From Leucobacter luti (GTDB lineage Bacteria > Actinomycetota > Actinomycetes > Actinomycetales > Microbacteriaceae): DNA of 64,000 bases. How positions within the stretch are numbered: the stretch's first letter is position 1; every line of letters begins with the position of its first letter. Below are positions 27,389 through 36,855 of the stretch, piece after piece. Location of the stretch: assembly GCF_004217175.1 (NCBI RefSeq), contig NZ_SHKI01000004.1, positions 458,730 through 522,729 on the forward strand, read 5' to 3'. Below the pieces are notes generated by a model that worked only from the letters and a program-made list of their open reading frames with translations, did no database searches and was not told the DNA's origin. The translations under genes were made by a program, and so were the position numbers.

Positions 27389-28219
27389 ATGACGCTGCCC
27401 CCGAACCCAAGCGACCCAGCCGCCAACCAGCCGCCCAGCGGCGCTGACACCCCGGCCCCGGCGCAGCCGCAGGCCCCGGGGCCCGAGCAGCCCGCGGCGC
27501 CCCAGTACGCACAGCCCCAGCAGCCCGCGCCCCAGTACGCGCAGCCGCAGTACGCGCAGCCCCAGTACGCGCAGCCCCAGTACGCGCAGCCCCAGTACGC
27601 GCAGCCCCAGTACTCCGCACCCCAGCAGCCCCAGCCGCAGACGTGGGCCCCACCCTACGCGCCGGAGCCGGGCCCCGGCGAGCCGTTCGACGGCGCCACC
27701 GACCCGGCCGACATTGAGCGCCCGCTCTACGGCGCTACGTTTGGCCAGGCGATCGCCCGGTTCTTCCGCGGCTACGCGAAGTTCTCGGGCCGCGCGTCGC
27801 GGAGCGAGTACTGGTGGGCGATGCTCTTCGCTGGGCTCACCCGGATCGCGTGCCTCATTCTCATGGGCATCGGCGCAATCGTCGGCGCCGCGTGGGAGCA
27901 GAATCAGCCGTACTCGGCTTCTTACTCTGGCGGCCAGGACTTCACCCGCTCCGGCCCCGAGGGCATCACCGACTACGCACCGGCGGCGTTCCTCTTCTTT
28001 GCCGGGGTGATCCTCTTCGTCATCGTCGGGCTCGGCCTCCTGCTCCCCAGCCTCGCGATCTCTTGGCGCCGCCTGCACGACGGCAACTTCGCGGGCCCGC
28101 TCTGGTTCATCTCGCTGGTCCCCTACGGCGGGATCGCAGTGTTCGTGCTGACCCTGCTCCGCTCGAAGCCGACGGGGCGCCGCTTCGACACGCCTCGAGC
28201 CTGGCCGGCCTCCGCATGA
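27389..28219 (+). CDS. DUF805 membrane protein with Gln/Pro/Tyr repeat N-terminus
   Basis: The 276-residue protein starts with a disordered segment (residues 1-100) containing about seven AQPQY repeats, encoded by a 15-base DNA repeat (CAGCCCCAGTACGCG, 27521-27610). A DUF805 domain follows with four helices, opening FFRGYAKFSGRASRSEYWWAMLF and closing SLAISWRRLHDGNFAGPLWF. DUF805 function is unknown, and the N-terminal extension is variable in actinobacteria. GGAG lies eight bases before the ATG. The stop overlaps the AraC-type gene as ATGA. Confidence 0.88.
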   Translation: MTLPPNPSDPAANQPPSGADTPAPAQPQAPGPEQPAAPQYAQPQQPAPQYAQPQYAQPQYAQPQYAQPQYAQPQYSAPQQPQPQTWAPPYAPEPGPGEPFDGATDPADIERPLYGATFGQAIARFFRGYAKFSGRASRSEYWWAMLFAGLTRIACLILMGIGAIVGAAWEQNQPYSASYSGGQDFTRSGPEGITDYAPAAFLFFAGVILFVIVGLGLLLPSLAISWRRLHDGNFAGPLWFISLVPYGGIAVFVLTLLRSKPTGRRFDTPRAWPASA

Positions 28220-28653
28220 CCGGTGCGGGGGATCCGGAGCAGCGCCTGCGCACGCTCCGGCTCCTCCGCAGCGTGCGGGATCGCATCGACCGCGAGTACG
28301 CGAGCCCGCTCGACGTCGCCGCGCTGGCCCACGGCGTGGGGTTCTCAGCCGGGCATCTCAGCCGGGAGTTCCGGGCCACCTACGGTGAGTCCCCGTACAG
28401 CTACCTGATGACCCGGCGGATCGAACGCGCGATGACGCTGCTGCGTCGCGGCGATCTCAGCGTGACCGAGATCTGCTTTGCCGTGGGCTACGGCTCCCTC
28501 GGCACGTTCACCACGCGGTTTACCGAGGTCGTGGGCGTCTCCCCCGGCAAGTACCGCCGGGAGGCACCACTCGCGGGGCTCCCGGGAATCGTCACGATGC
28601 GCGCCACGAAACCGGTCAGGAATCGAGAAGTTCCGCCCCGCTCACGCGAGTAG
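28216..28653 (+). CDS. AraC-family regulator, DNA-binding domain only
   Basis: The 145-residue protein consists mainly of two helix-turn-helix units (DVAALAHGVGFSAGHLSREFRATYGESPYSYL and SVTEICFAVGYGSLGTFTTRFTEVVGVSPGKYRR). No ligand-binding domain is present. Its start overlaps the DUF805 stop and a VOC-family gene starts 11 bases downstream. Small AraC proteins paired with a VOC protein are common in actinobacteria, so it probably regulates that gene or is controlled with it. The effector is unknown. Confidence 0.9.
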   Translation: MTGAGDPEQRLRTLRLLRSVRDRIDREYASPLDVAALAHGVGFSAGHLSREFRATYGESPYSYLMTRRIERAMTLLRRGDLSVTEICFAVGYGSLGTFTTRFTEVVGVSPGKYRREAPLAGLPGIVTMRATKPVRNREVPPRSRE

Positions 28654-28656
28654 CGT
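28651..28656 (+). promoter_or_regulatory. possible internal -10 of the VOC gene
   Basis: TAGCGT, which includes the AraC stop codon, ends seven bases before ATG 28664. Readthrough from upstream is equally possible. Confidence 0.35.
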
Positions 28657-28663
28657 GACCGGC

Positions 28664-29071
28664 ATGAACATCAACATTCACGCAACGTTCCTGCCCCACA
28701 CCGACCCCGAGGCCTCGCTCGCGTTCTATCGCGACGTGCTGGGCTTCGAGGTGCGCAACGACGTCGGCTACGAGGCGATGCGGTGGATCACCGTCGGCCC
28801 CGCGAACCAGCCCGACACATCGATCGTGCTCACCCCGCCCGCGGTGGACCCCGGCCTCACCGACGACGAGCGCCGCGTGATCGGCGAGCTGATCGCGAAG
28901 GGGTCGTACGCTTCGATCGTCTTTGCGACGGACGATCTCGACGGACTGTTTGCGCGCGTCGAGGCGTCAGCCGCCGAGGTGCTGCAGGAACCGATGGCAC
29001 AGGACTGGGGCACCCGCGACTTCGCATTCCGCGACCCCGCCGGCAACACAGTCCGCGTGCAGCAGCTCTAG
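28664..29071 (+). CDS. VOC-family (glyoxalase-fold) protein
   Basis: The 135-residue protein has a paired beta-alpha-beta-beta-beta fold: an N-half ATFLPHTDPEASLAFYRDVLGFEV and a C-half ending DWGTRDFAFRDPAGNTVRVQQL, the classic end of glyoxalase/bleomycin-resistance proteins. A metal site could use His17 and a C-terminal Glu/Asp, but the usual Glu in the last strand is not evident. The substrate is unknown. It is probably cotranscribed with the AraC gene, and a strong hairpin follows. Confidence 0.88.
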   Translation: MNINIHATFLPHTDPEASLAFYRDVLGFEVRNDVGYEAMRWITVGPANQPDTSIVLTPPAVDPGLTDDERRVIGELIAKGSYASIVFATDDLDGLFARVEASAAEVLQEPMAQDWGTRDFAFRDPAGNTVRVQQL

Positions 29072-29167
29072 CGCAGGCGCCACACACCGCCACACACCAC
29101 CGCGCCGCTCCACCGCGCACGCGCACCACACCACACACGCGGCACGCCACCGACACCCACAGACGCA

Positions 29168-29203
29168 GCGGGGGCCGGGCTGGAATCCCAGCCCGGCCCC
29201 CGC
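29168..29203. terminator. bidirectional terminator between the VOC gene and infB
   Basis: A perfect 16-base stem (29168-29183 with 29188-29203) and a four-base loop between convergent genes. No clear T-run on either side. Confidence 0.75.
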
Positions 29204-29223
29204 CGGTGATACATCAGCTCACG

Positions 29224-31983
29224 CTAGTCGCGCTGCTTCTCCACCATCTCGGTCGTCTCAATCTCGTCGCCGATCTGGATGTCGTTGTGCTTGCCAAGTC
29301 CGATACCGGCCTCGAAGTCAGTCTTGACCTCGGTGACGTCGTCCTTGAAGCGGCGCAGCGACTCAATGGCCAGGCCATCGGCGACCACGACGCCCTCGCG
29401 GATCACGCGCGCCTTTGCGTTGCGCGTGATCGTGCCGGAGCGCACGATGACACCGGCGATGTTGCCGAACTTCGACGAACGGAAGACCTCGCGGACCTCC
29501 GCAACACCCGACTGCTTCTCCTCGTACTCGGGCTTGAGCATGCCCTTGAGCGATGCCTCAATGTCGTCGAGTGCGTTGTAGATGACGTTGTAGAAGCGGA
29601 TGTCGATGCCCTCGCGCGCAGCGCGCTCGCGAGCCTTGACGTCGGGGCGCACGTTGAAGCCGATGACGATCGCGTTGTCGATCGTGGCAAGATCCACGTC
29701 CGACTCGGTGATCGCACCAACGCCGCGGTGCAGGATGCGCAGCTGGACCGAATCGTCCACCTCGATCTTCATGAGCGACTCCTCGAGCGCCTCAACGGCA
29801 CCCGACACGTCACCCTTGATGATGAGGTTGAGCGACTCAACCTTGCCATCCTCAAGCGCCTTCGTGAACTCTTCGAGGCTGATGCGCTTGCGGGCCTTGG
29901 CCAGCTGAGCGTTGCGCTCGGCCGCTTCACGCTTCTCAGCGATCTGACGGGCCGTGCGGTCCTCGGGGGTCACGATGAAGTTGTCACCGGCGCGCGGGAC
30001 ACTCGAGAGGCCCTGCACCTGGACGGGACGCGACGGGAGCGCTTCGAGGACGGCATCGCCGTTCTCGTCGTGCATCGCACGCACACGACCGTAGGCCGTG
30101 CCCGCAACGATCGCGTCGCCCACGCGGAGCGTACCCGACTGGATGAGCACGGTTGCCACCGAGCCGCGGCCCTTGTCGAGCTTCGCCTCGATCGCCACAC
30201 CGCGTGCATCCTTGTTGGGGTTTGCCCGCAGGTCGAGACCGGCGTCCGCGGTCAGCAGCACCGCGTCGAGCAGCTCGGTGATGCCGACGTTGTTCTTCGC
30301 CGACACGTCGACGAACATGACGTCGCCGCCCCACTCTTCGGAGACGAGGCCGAACTCGGTGAGCTGCTGGCGCACCTTCTCCGGGTTCGCGCCTTCCTTA
30401 TCGATTTTGTTGACCGCGACCACGATCGGCACGTTGGCCGACTGCGCGTGGTTGAGCGCCTCGATCGTCTGGGGCATGATGCCGTCGTCTGCCGCGACCA
30501 CGAGGATCGCGATGTCGGTGACCTGCGCACCACGGGCACGCATGGCGGTGAACGCCTCGTGGCCCGGGGTATCGATGAAGGTCAGCGCGCGCTCGACGCC
30601 GTCGTGCTCGGTCGATACCTGGTAGGCACCGATGTGCTGGGTGATACCACCGGCCTCGCCGCCACCGACGTTCGCCTTGCGGATCGCGTCGAGCAGTCGC
30701 GTCTTACCGTGGTCGACGTGGCCCATCACGGTCACGACCGGCGGACGCGCCTGGAGCACGTCGTCGCCCTCTTCCTCGAGCTCGCTCTCAATGTCGATGT
30801 CGAAGCCCTCGAGCAGCTCGCGATCCTCGTCCTCCGGGGAGACGACCTGGATGCGGTAGCCGAGCTCCTCGCCAAGGATCTGGAACGTTGCCTCGTCGAG
30901 CGACTCCGTGGCGGTCGCCATCTCACCGAGGTGGAACAGCACCGTCACGAGGTTCGACGCGCTCGTGTTGATCTTGTCGGCAAAGTCCGAGAGCGACGCG
31001 CCGCGGCGCAGTCGGATCGCGGTGGTGCCGTCGCCGCGGGGTACGCTCACGCCGCCGAGTGACGGCGCCTCGCGCATCTCAAATTCTGCCCGCTTCGCCC
31101 GCTTCGACTTGCGTGCCTTGCTCTTGGAGCCGCCACGACCGAACGCGCCAGCGGTGCCTGCACCGCGGCCGCCACGACCGCGACCGGCGAACCCGCCGCC
31201 CGGACGGGGACCAGCGAAGCCGCCGCCGGGTGCACCGGCGCCGCCTGCACCGCCGCCGGGACGGTTAAACCCGCCGCCGCCGCCGCCGGGACGACCTGCA
31301 CCGCCGGGGCGACCGGGACCGCCTGGACGGCCCGCACCCGCTGCACCCGGCTGGGGGCGCGCTGCGGGACGGGGGATGTTTCCGGGCGTGGGGCGAGCGC
31401 CGCCGCCACCGGGACGACCCATGCCCTGGTTGGGGGCGAAGGGGTTGTTGCCGGGACGCGGGGGACGCGGGATCCCCATGCCCTGGCTCGACGCGAAGGG
31501 GTTGTTGCCCGGGCGGGGACCGCCGGGCTTGGGGCCGGGCTTTGAGCCGGGCTTTGCGGCGCTTCCGGGCTTTGCCGGGGCGCCCTTGTCGGCCGCACCC
31601 TTCTCAGCCGCACCGTCTGCCTCAGCAGCGGGCGCCTCAGCAGCCGCGGGAGCAGCCGGAGCTGCCGCCTCGGGAGCAGCCGCCTCGGGGGCCGCCGGGG
31701 CGGGCTCCTCGACGGGGGCCGCGGGCTTGGGGCCGGGCCGGGGGCCGGGCTTCTGCGCCGCGGGACGCTTGGGGGCTGCGGCGGGCGCAGCAGCGGGGGC
31801 GTCGCCGGCAGAGCCGGTCACGCCATCGGCAGCGAGTGCTGCCTTGACCTTGCGTGCAACCGGGGGTGCAACGCTCGACGAGGACGCTTTCACGAACTCG
31901 CCCATTTCTTTCAGCTTGGCCAGAACGACCTTGCTGTCGACACCGATCTCCGCAGCGATCTCGTGTACGCGTGGGTTAGCCAC
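29224..31983 (-). CDS. infB: translation initiation factor IF-2
   Basis: GTPase that brings initiator tRNA to the 30S subunit. The 919 residues comprise an IF2_N module ([32 protein letters not shown]), a long Ala/Pro/Gly-rich linker with repeats of GNNPFA and QGMG (about 70-290), then the G domain with [16 protein letters not shown] and NKID motifs, followed by domains II-IV. GTG 31983 was chosen because AGGAG lies just upstream. A GTG seven codons earlier lacks a ribosome site. Normally fused in order with nusA and ylxR upstream; ylxR is in place, but nusA is 7.4 kb away. Confidence 0.97.
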   Translation of the reverse strand: MANPRVHEIAAEIGVDSKVVLAKLKEMGEFVKASSSSVAPPVARKVKAALAADGVTGSAGDAPAAAPAAAPKRPAAQKPGPRPGPKPAAPVEEPAPAAPEAAAPEAAAPAAPAAAEAPAAEADGAAEKGAADKGAPAKPGSAAKPGSKPGPKPGGPRPGNNPFASSQGMGIPRPPRPGNNPFAPNQGMGRPGGGGARPTPGNIPRPAARPQPGAAGAGRPGGPGRPGGAGRPGGGGGGFNRPGGGAGGAGAPGGGFAGPRPGGGFAGRGRGGRGAGTAGAFGRGGSKSKARKSKRAKRAEFEMREAPSLGGVSVPRGDGTTAIRLRRGASLSDFADKINTSASNLVTVLFHLGEMATATESLDEATFQILGEELGYRIQVVSPEDEDRELLEGFDIDIESELEEEGDDVLQARPPVVTVMGHVDHGKTRLLDAIRKANVGGGEAGGITQHIGAYQVSTEHDGVERALTFIDTPGHEAFTAMRARGAQVTDIAILVVAADDGIMPQTIEALNHAQSANVPIVVAVNKIDKEGANPEKVRQQLTEFGLVSEEWGGDVMFVDVSAKNNVGITELLDAVLLTADAGLDLRANPNKDARGVAIEAKLDKGRGSVATVLIQSGTLRVGDAIVAGTAYGRVRAMHDENGDAVLEALPSRPVQVQGLSSVPRAGDNFIVTPEDRTARQIAEKREAAERNAQLAKARKRISLEEFTKALEDGKVESLNLIIKGDVSGAVEALEESLMKIEVDDSVQLRILHRGVGAITESDVDLATIDNAIVIGFNVRPDVKARERAAREGIDIRFYNVIYNALDDIEASLKGMLKPEYEEKQSGVAEVREVFRSSKFGNIAGVIVRSGTITRNAKARVIREGVVVADGLAIESLRRFKDDVTEVKTDFEAGIGLGKHNDIQIGDEIETTEMVEKQRD

Positions 31984-32057
31984 TTTTCTCCTGTCTGGGT
32001 TCACGCCAGACAGGCGAGAACCAAAATTACTGGACGGGTCTCATCGTGAGCCGCTCA

Positions 32058-32315
32058 TTAGTTGTCCATGTGTGTTTTCAGCCTGTTCTCTAAAGGGCCT
32101 GCATCGGGCTTACCCGACACACGCAGCGCCCGCGGAAAGACTCCGCGCGTCACCGCCAGTTTCAGACACTCTGTCGTGGGATGCACCCACGCACCTCGCC
32201 CGGGAAGCACCGCGCGATCATCAACACAGAGTTGACCATCACGCACCACCACTCGAAGCAGAGACGTGCGCGAGGCGCGCGTACGACACGCTACACAGGT
32301 CCGAACCGCATCCAT
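32058..32315 (-). CDS. ylxR: YlxR-family RNA-binding protein (DUF448)
   Basis: The 85-residue protein has the signature RTCVACRTRASRTSLLRVVV and PGRGAWVHPTTECLKLA, the nucleic-acid-binding surface of YlxR. In other bacteria YlxR/RnpM binds RNase P RNA or nucleoid DNA, and the gene normally lies between nusA and infB. Here infB follows as expected (75-base gap), but the upstream gene is the gluD-type permease. ATG 32315 gives the usual family start. Confidence 0.92.
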   Translation of the reverse strand: MDAVRTCVACRTRASRTSLLRVVVRDGQLCVDDRAVLPGRGAWVHPTTECLKLAVTRGVFPRALRVSGKPDAGPLENRLKTHMDN

Positions 32316-32357
32316 CCTACCAGCTTCCCACACTCCGCACGGGGCGCTGCGCTGTGA

Positions 32358-32397
32358 ACACGCCTGCCTCCCGAGTTTCCCCGGGAGGCAGGCGTGT
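32358..32397 (-). terminator. terminator of the glutamate transport operon
   Basis: ACACGCCTGCCTCCC (32358-32372) pairs perfectly with 32383-32397 around a 10-base loop, between gluD and ylxR. It separates the transport operon from ylxR-infB. Confidence 0.75.
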
Positions 32398-32434
32398 GTG
32401 GGCGGGGTGCGCCCGCGCGTGTGCGGCGAGTCGG

Positions 32435-33265
32435 CTAGGCCCGCTTCGCCTCGACCACCCGCGCGGCGCGGCGCCCGAGCATCGAAACGAGCAGGTTAAT
32501 CACCAGGTACACGGCCGCCCCAACGAACCAGAACGTGAACTGGTACTGGTTTCCGAAGAACGTCGACAGGTTGGTCACCGTCCGCAGGAGCTCGTAGTAG
32601 CCAACGATGTAGCCGAGGGAGGTGTCCTTCAGCAGCACCACGAGCTGCGCCATGATGATCGGGAGCATCTGCGTGAACGCCTGCGGCAGCTCGATCAGCA
32701 ACCGCGTGCGCGTCGGCGTGAGCCCGATCGAAAGCCCGGCCTCGCGCTGCCCCTTCCCCAGCGAGATGATTCCAGCGCGGAGCGCCTCGCCCAGGATCGA
32801 GCCGTTGTAGACCACGAGCGCGATCACCACGGCCCAGAACGCCCCGGTCGACGCCACGAGCAGGATAAACAGCATCATCAGCAGCACGGGCATCCCGCGG
32901 AAGAACTCGAGCACCACCGTCACCGGGACTCGGATCAGCGGGTTCGTGGCGAGCCTGCCGAACGCGAGGAGCACCGCGAGGATCAGTGCGCCGACCATCG
33001 CCACGAGCGCTGCCGCGAGGGTCGCGCCGACGCCGCGTGCGATCTGCTCCCACACTCGAACATCGCCGAGGGGTTCCCATCGCTCGGGCGCGAGAATCGG
33101 CAGCGTCTCGGCGCCGTTCGCCGCGACCTGTGGGATCGACAGGCGGTACACAATCCAGCCGAGCAGACCGAGCAGCGCGAGGATCCCGACCACCGAGATG
33201 AGCCGCGAGCGCGTGCGCGCCTTGGGGCCCGGTGCGTCGTAGAGCACGGTAGCTTGAGCAGTCAT
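32435..33265 (-). CDS. gluD: glutamate-type ABC transporter permease GluD
   Basis: A 276-residue polar amino acid permease with a cytoplasmic N-terminus, one extra N-terminal helix (about 23-43) and a five-helix core. The EAA loop reads SLGKGQREAGLSIGLTPTRTRLLIELPQAF. It forms the membrane channel with GluC. Its ATG overlaps the gluC stop as ATGA. The order gluA-gluB-gluC-gluD matches the glutamate uptake operon of corynebacteria, although other acidic or polar amino acids cannot be excluded. Confidence 0.92.
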   Translation of the reverse strand: MTAQATVLYDAPGPKARTRSRLISVVGILALLGLLGWIVYRLSIPQVAANGAETLPILAPERWEPLGDVRVWEQIARGVGATLAAALVAMVGALILAVLLAFGRLATNPLIRVPVTVVLEFFRGMPVLLMMLFILLVASTGAFWAVVIALVVYNGSILGEALRAGIISLGKGQREAGLSIGLTPTRTRLLIELPQAFTQMLPIIMAQLVVLLKDTSLGYIVGYYELLRTVTNLSTFFGNQYQFTFWFVGAAVYLVINLLVSMLGRRAARVVEAKRA

Positions 33266-33912
33266 CGCAGCACCCGCACCTTCTTCTCGATCCGGCCGGC
33301 GATGAGGCCGAGCGGAATGGTAATCAGCAGGTAGAAGCAGGCGACGCCGACCAGGATCGGGATCACCGCGTTCCCGTGATTGTTCGTGAGGATTCGCGCC
33401 GTGCCAAAGAGCTCAAGCACGAAGAAGCCGCCGGCTACCGAGGTGTTCTTCGTCAGGGCGATGAACACGTTGATGAGCGGCGGTACCACCATGCGGAGCG
33501 CCTGCGGCAGCACGATCAGCGTGAGGGTCTGGCCGAAGCCGAGTCCGATCGACCTCGCCGCCTCGGCCTGGCCCACCGGGACACCGTTGATGCCGGATCG
33601 GAGTGCCTCGGCGATAAACGGGGAGGTGTAGATCGCGAGCGCGATCACCGCCCGGATCTCGTAGGGCGGCAGGTTCGTCGCGATCAGCGGCAGGACGAAC
33701 GTCATGAAGAAAAACACGAGCGTGAGCGGGATGTTCCGCACCAGCTCGGTGTAGGCGACGGCAAAGCCGCGCAGCGACGCCACCGGCGAGATGCGCATCG
33801 TGGCCACCAAGAGGCCAATAATCGTGGCGCCCAGCCCGCCAAAGACGAGCAGTCGCACGGTCGTGAAGAACCCGGTCAGCACGCCGTCGAGATTGTCGAT
33901 CAGCACGTTCAT
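33262..33912 (-). CDS. gluC: glutamate-type ABC transporter permease GluC
   Basis: A 216-residue inner-membrane permease with five helices and the EAA loop INGVPVGQAEAARSIGLGFGQTLTLIVLPQALR. It starts at ATG 33912 (MNVLIDNLDG), with GGGAG ten bases upstream. A GTG three codons earlier is too close to that ribosome site. A very strong hairpin separates it from gluB, probably lowering permease expression relative to the binding protein. Confidence 0.92.
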   Translation of the reverse strand: MNVLIDNLDGVLTGFFTTVRLLVFGGLGATIIGLLVATMRISPVASLRGFAVAYTELVRNIPLTLVFFFMTFVLPLIATNLPPYEIRAVIALAIYTSPFIAEALRSGINGVPVGQAEAARSIGLGFGQTLTLIVLPQALRMVVPPLINVFIALTKNTSVAGGFFVLELFGTARILTNNHGNAVIPILVGVACFYLLITIPLGLIAGRIEKKVRVLR

Positions 33913-33959
33913 GTGTCCCACGCTCCCTTCCAGTCAGATCGCTCTGAGGTGTGGTCAGG

Positions 33960-34006
33960 CCGAGTCGTCGACCGGGCCGGGAAGCCCGGCCCGGCCGACG
34001 ACTCGG
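33960..34006 (-). terminator. strong intercistronic hairpin between gluB and gluC
   Basis: A 22-base stem with one A-C mismatch (33960-33981 with 33985-34006) and an AAG loop. There is no T-run. It is likely a partial terminator or 3'-end mRNA stabiliser that raises GluB over the permeases. Confidence 0.75.
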
Positions 34007-34014
34007 CGGCGCGC

Positions 34015-34890
34015 TTAGTAGCGGTCGATGGTCGGGGGCTCGGGGGTGGCGAGGACGGTGCCAGCGGTGCTCGTCCAGGCCTGCTCCCAGCGGCCGTCAG
34101 TGAACGAGGCCTCGAGCGTGTCGTTGATGAAGTTGCGGAAGTCGTCGTCGTCCTTCGCGAGGCCAACGCCGTAGGGTTCCTCGGTGAACGGGTTCTCCAC
34201 GACCTCGAACTCGCCCTGGTTCTGATCGACCAGGCCGGCAAGGATCACGTTGTCGGTCGACACCGCGACGACCTCGCCCTGACGAAGCGGCGACAGGCAG
34301 TTGGAGTAGGTGTCGGTCTCGATGACCTCGACGCCCGCGTCCTTCAGGTTCTGGGCCGAAGTGGAGCCCGTCACGGAGCAGACCTTCTTCCCCCTCGCGT
34401 CATCGATGCTCTCGATGCTGTCGGGATTCCCCGCGAGCACGAGCAGGTCCTGACCAGCGATGTAGTACGGGCCGCCGAACGAGACGACCTCCTTGCGGGT
34501 GTCGTTGATCGTGTAGGTCGCGACGACAATGTCGACCTCGCCCTTCTCGATGAACGGCTCGCGGTTCGCGGAGACCGCCTCGATCCACTCAATGTTACCC
34601 TCGTCGATCCCGAGCTCGCCCGCGATGATCTTCGCGATCTCAACGTCGAAGCCCTCGGGGTTTCCGTCGAGCCCGCGGAGGCCAAAGAGCGGCTGATCGT
34701 ACTTCGTGCCGACCGTGATCTTGCCGGCCTTGTTCAGCTTCTCCATCGTGCTGCCAGCGGGGAACGAGACGTCCTCCTTGACCGCGGGAGCCTCGCCCGA
34801 ACCCGAGTCGAGGTCGCCGCCGCCGGAGCAGCCGGCGAGGAGGAGCGCGCCCGTCGCGGCGAGTGCTACTGCGTACTTTGTGAATCGCAT
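34015..34890 (-). CDS. gluB: glutamate-type ABC transporter binding lipoprotein GluB
   Basis: A 291-residue solute-binding lipoprotein with lipobox LLAGC (Cys21), a short Ser/Gly linker, and a family-3 binding domain (ITVGTKYDQPLFGLRG, GFDVEIAKIIAGELG, VVATYTINDTRKEVVSFGGPYY). The pair of cysteines at VCSVTGST and SNCLSP probably forms a disulfide, as in corynebacterial GluB. AAGGA lies upstream of ATG 34890. Second gene of gluABCD. Confidence 0.93.
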   Translation of the reverse strand: MRFTKYAVALAATGALLLAGCSGGGDLDSGSGEAPAVKEDVSFPAGSTMEKLNKAGKITVGTKYDQPLFGLRGLDGNPEGFDVEIAKIIAGELGIDEGNIEWIEAVSANREPFIEKGEVDIVVATYTINDTRKEVVSFGGPYYIAGQDLLVLAGNPDSIESIDDARGKKVCSVTGSTSAQNLKDAGVEVIETDTYSNCLSPLRQGEVVAVSTDNVILAGLVDQNQGEFEVVENPFTEEPYGVGLAKDDDDFRNFINDTLEASFTDGRWEQAWTSTAGTVLATPEPPTIDRY

Positions 34891-34950
34891 GATGTCCTTA
34901 CTTTCTGTGCGGCCGACGGCAGCGTCGACCGGTGTGCGGGGTGGGTCGGC

Positions 34951-35763
34951 TCAGTGGCCGATGATCTTTGAGAGGAAGTCCTGCGCCCGCGAGGTCTGCG
35001 GGTCAGTGAAGAACTGCTCGGGGGTGGCTTCCTCAACGATCTGGCCGTCAGCCATGAACAGGATCCGATCGGCTGCGCGGCGTGCGAAGCCCATCTCGTG
35101 GGTCACCGCCACCATGGTCATGCCGTCGTTTGCGAGCCCGATCATGGTGTCGAGCACCTCGTTGATCATCTCCGGATCGAGAGCCGAGGTCGGCTCGTCG
35201 AGCAGGATCAGCTTCGGCCGCATCGCGAGCGAGCGCGCGATTGCGGCGCGCTGCTGCTGGCCGCCCGAGAGCTGCGAGGGGAGCTTCTTCGCCTGGTTCG
35301 CGATCCCCACGCGTTCGAGCAGGGCCATCGCGTGGCCCTCGGCCTCCTGCTTGCTCATTCCCAGCACCTTGATCGGCCCGAGCGTCACGTTCTCGAGAAT
35401 CGTCTTGTGCGCGAAGAGGTTGAACGACTGGAAGACCATGCCGACGTCGGCGCGCAGCCTGGCCAGCTCTTTGCCCTCCTCGGGCAGCGGGACCCCGTCG
35501 ATCGAGATGGTGCCGGAGTCGATCGTCTCGAGCCGGTTGATCGCCCGGCACAGCGTCGACTTGCCCGATCCCGACGGGCCGAGGACGACGACGACTTCGC
35601 CGCGGCCCACGGTCGTGTTGATGTCGTTGAGCACGTGCAGGTCGCCGTAGTACTTGTTGACGCCCGAGATCACGACCAGCGGGTCGCGCTCGTCACTCTG
35701 TACCCGGATGGCGGTGGTCTCGCCGAGGGGGGTCGTTGGCGTGTCTGGTGCCGCTGCATTCAT
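34951..35763 (-). CDS. gluA: glutamate-type ABC transporter ATPase GluA
   Basis: A 270-residue ATPase with Walker A GPSGSGKST (62-70), Q-loop FQSFNLFAH, signature LSGGQQQR, Walker B LILLDEPTSALD and switch His in VTHEMGFA. A roughly 30-residue extension precedes the core. ATG 35763 was chosen because CGGAGAA lies before it, and an upstream ATG at 35799 has no ribosome site. It leads the gluABCD operon. The promoter region has a -10 at 35798-35803 and 11-base phased repeats. Confidence 0.93.
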   Translation of the reverse strand: MNAAAPDTPTTPLGETTAIRVQSDERDPLVVISGVNKYYGDLHVLNDINTTVGRGEVVVVLGPSGSGKSTLCRAINRLETIDSGTISIDGVPLPEEGKELARLRADVGMVFQSFNLFAHKTILENVTLGPIKVLGMSKQEAEGHAMALLERVGIANQAKKLPSQLSGGQQQRAAIARSLAMRPKLILLDEPTSALDPEMINEVLDTMIGLANDGMTMVAVTHEMGFARRAADRILFMADGQIVEEATPEQFFTDPQTSRAQDFLSKIIGH

Positions 35764-35797
35764 CTGAAATTCTCCGTTGAATCGGTGGATGCACGCC

Positions 35798-35860
35798 ACG
35801 ATACGGAGGGCTCCCCAACCGCTTCACCCGGCTTGAGGGTTTCTTGAGGTTCGCTGAGAA
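35798..35860 (-). promoter_or_regulatory. gluA promoter with 11-base phased repeats
   Basis: A -10 TATCGT lies at 35798-35803 (minus strand), with a poor -35. Directly upstream, CTTGAGG starts at 35832 and 35843 and CTGAGAA at 35854, exactly 11 bases apart. This spacing is typical of OmpR-family binding sites placed to activate a weak promoter. Confidence 0.5.
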
Positions 35861-35883
35861 TGTGGCGCGTCGGTGCCGCGCAG

Positions 35884-36855
35884 CTAGTGCTTGGTCTCCC
35901 GGTAGTACGCCGCGGCGCCCGGGTGCAGCTCAAGCGGGGCCGTGAAGATCGCGAGCCGCCGATCGAGCAGCGCCGCGGTCGGCACGCGCGTCGCGACCTC
36001 CGCGCGCGTGCGGAACACCGCGGCGAGGGCGTCGCGCACCACGTCGTCGGGCACCGCCTCGTTCACGATGAGGTAGTTCGGCACCGTCATCGTGACGCTC
36101 ACCTCGTCGCGCCCGTAGAGCCCGGCGGGGAACTCCGCGGTGCGGTACACCCCGCCGTGCCGTTCGTTGAGCCGATCCACCAGACGGTGCTCGATCGAGA
36201 CCAGCCGGATCGGCACCTCCTGCGAAAACTCCTGCAGCCCCGGTGTGGGAAGCCCGCCCACCCAGAAGAACCCCTCGATCTCACCGGCCCTGAGCGCCGC
36301 GAGCGAATCGTCGAGGCCGAGCCGCGGGTTGTCGATCTGCTCGGGGTCGACCTCGGCCTCGGCGAGGATCCTGGCCGCGGCCGCCGCGACGCCCGAGTTC
36401 GGGGCCCCCAGCGAGATCGCGCGCCCCGCGAGATCCGAGAGCTGGTCCACGTCGGAGTCGGCGCGCACCACCACGTGCACGTACTCCTCATAGAGCCGCG
36501 CGACGCCGGCGATCGGGAGCGGCTCGCTAAACGGGCCGGTGCCGGCGATCGCATCGGCCGCGGTGTCGCTCTGCGCGAAGCCGAGCAGCGCCTCCCCCGA
36601 GCCGACCAGGCGCAGGTTCTCAAGCGACCCCGCCGTGCTGAGCGCGGTCGCGTCCACCCGCAGCTCCCGCCCGAGCACCTCGGCGAGGGCCGCCCCGTAC
36701 CCCGCGTAGATCCCGCCGCTCACGCCCCCCGCAATCACGATCTCCTGCCGCGGCAGGTCCTGGCCCTGCGCGGCACAACCGGACAGGCCGAGGGCGGCCA
36801 CGAGCGCGAGGGCCGCGGTGGCCACCGTGCGGCTGAGTGTTCGGTGCGCGCTCAT
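35884..36855 (-). CDS. TAXI-family TRAP-type solute-binding lipoprotein
   Basis: A 323-residue lipoprotein with lipobox LSGC (Cys27). The TAXI features are IVIAGGVSGGIYAGYGAALAEVL, a central SLGAPNSGVAAAAARILAEAEVD, and FFWVGGLPTPGLQEF. TAXI proteins usually bind acidic ligands such as glutamate or dicarboxylates for a fused TRAP membrane subunit. No such subunit is nearby. Its ATG overlaps the histidine kinase stop as ATGA, so it is coupled to the two-component system and may be a sensing partner. The next gene downstream is gluA. Confidence 0.9.
   Translation of the reverse strand: MSAHRTLSRTVATAALALVAALGLSGCAAQGQDLPRQEIVIAGGVSGGIYAGYGAALAEVLGRELRVDATALSTAGSLENLRLVGSGEALLGFAQSDTAADAIAGTGPFSEPLPIAGVARLYEEYVHVVVRADSDVDQLSDLAGRAISLGAPNSGVAAAAARILAEAEVDPEQIDNPRLGLDDSLAALRAGEIEGFFWVGGLPTPGLQEFSQEVPIRLVSIEHRLVDRLNERHGGVYRTAEFPAGLYGRDEVSVTMTVPNYLIVNEAVPDDVVRDALAAVFRTRAEVATRVPTAALLDRRLAIFTAPLELHPGAAAYYRETKH

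Noticed and set aside
30908..33334. 808-codon plus-strand frame opposite infB and gluD
   Set aside because: Its Pro/Gly-rich part is simply the antisense of the infB linker, and it crosses several real minus-strand genes.
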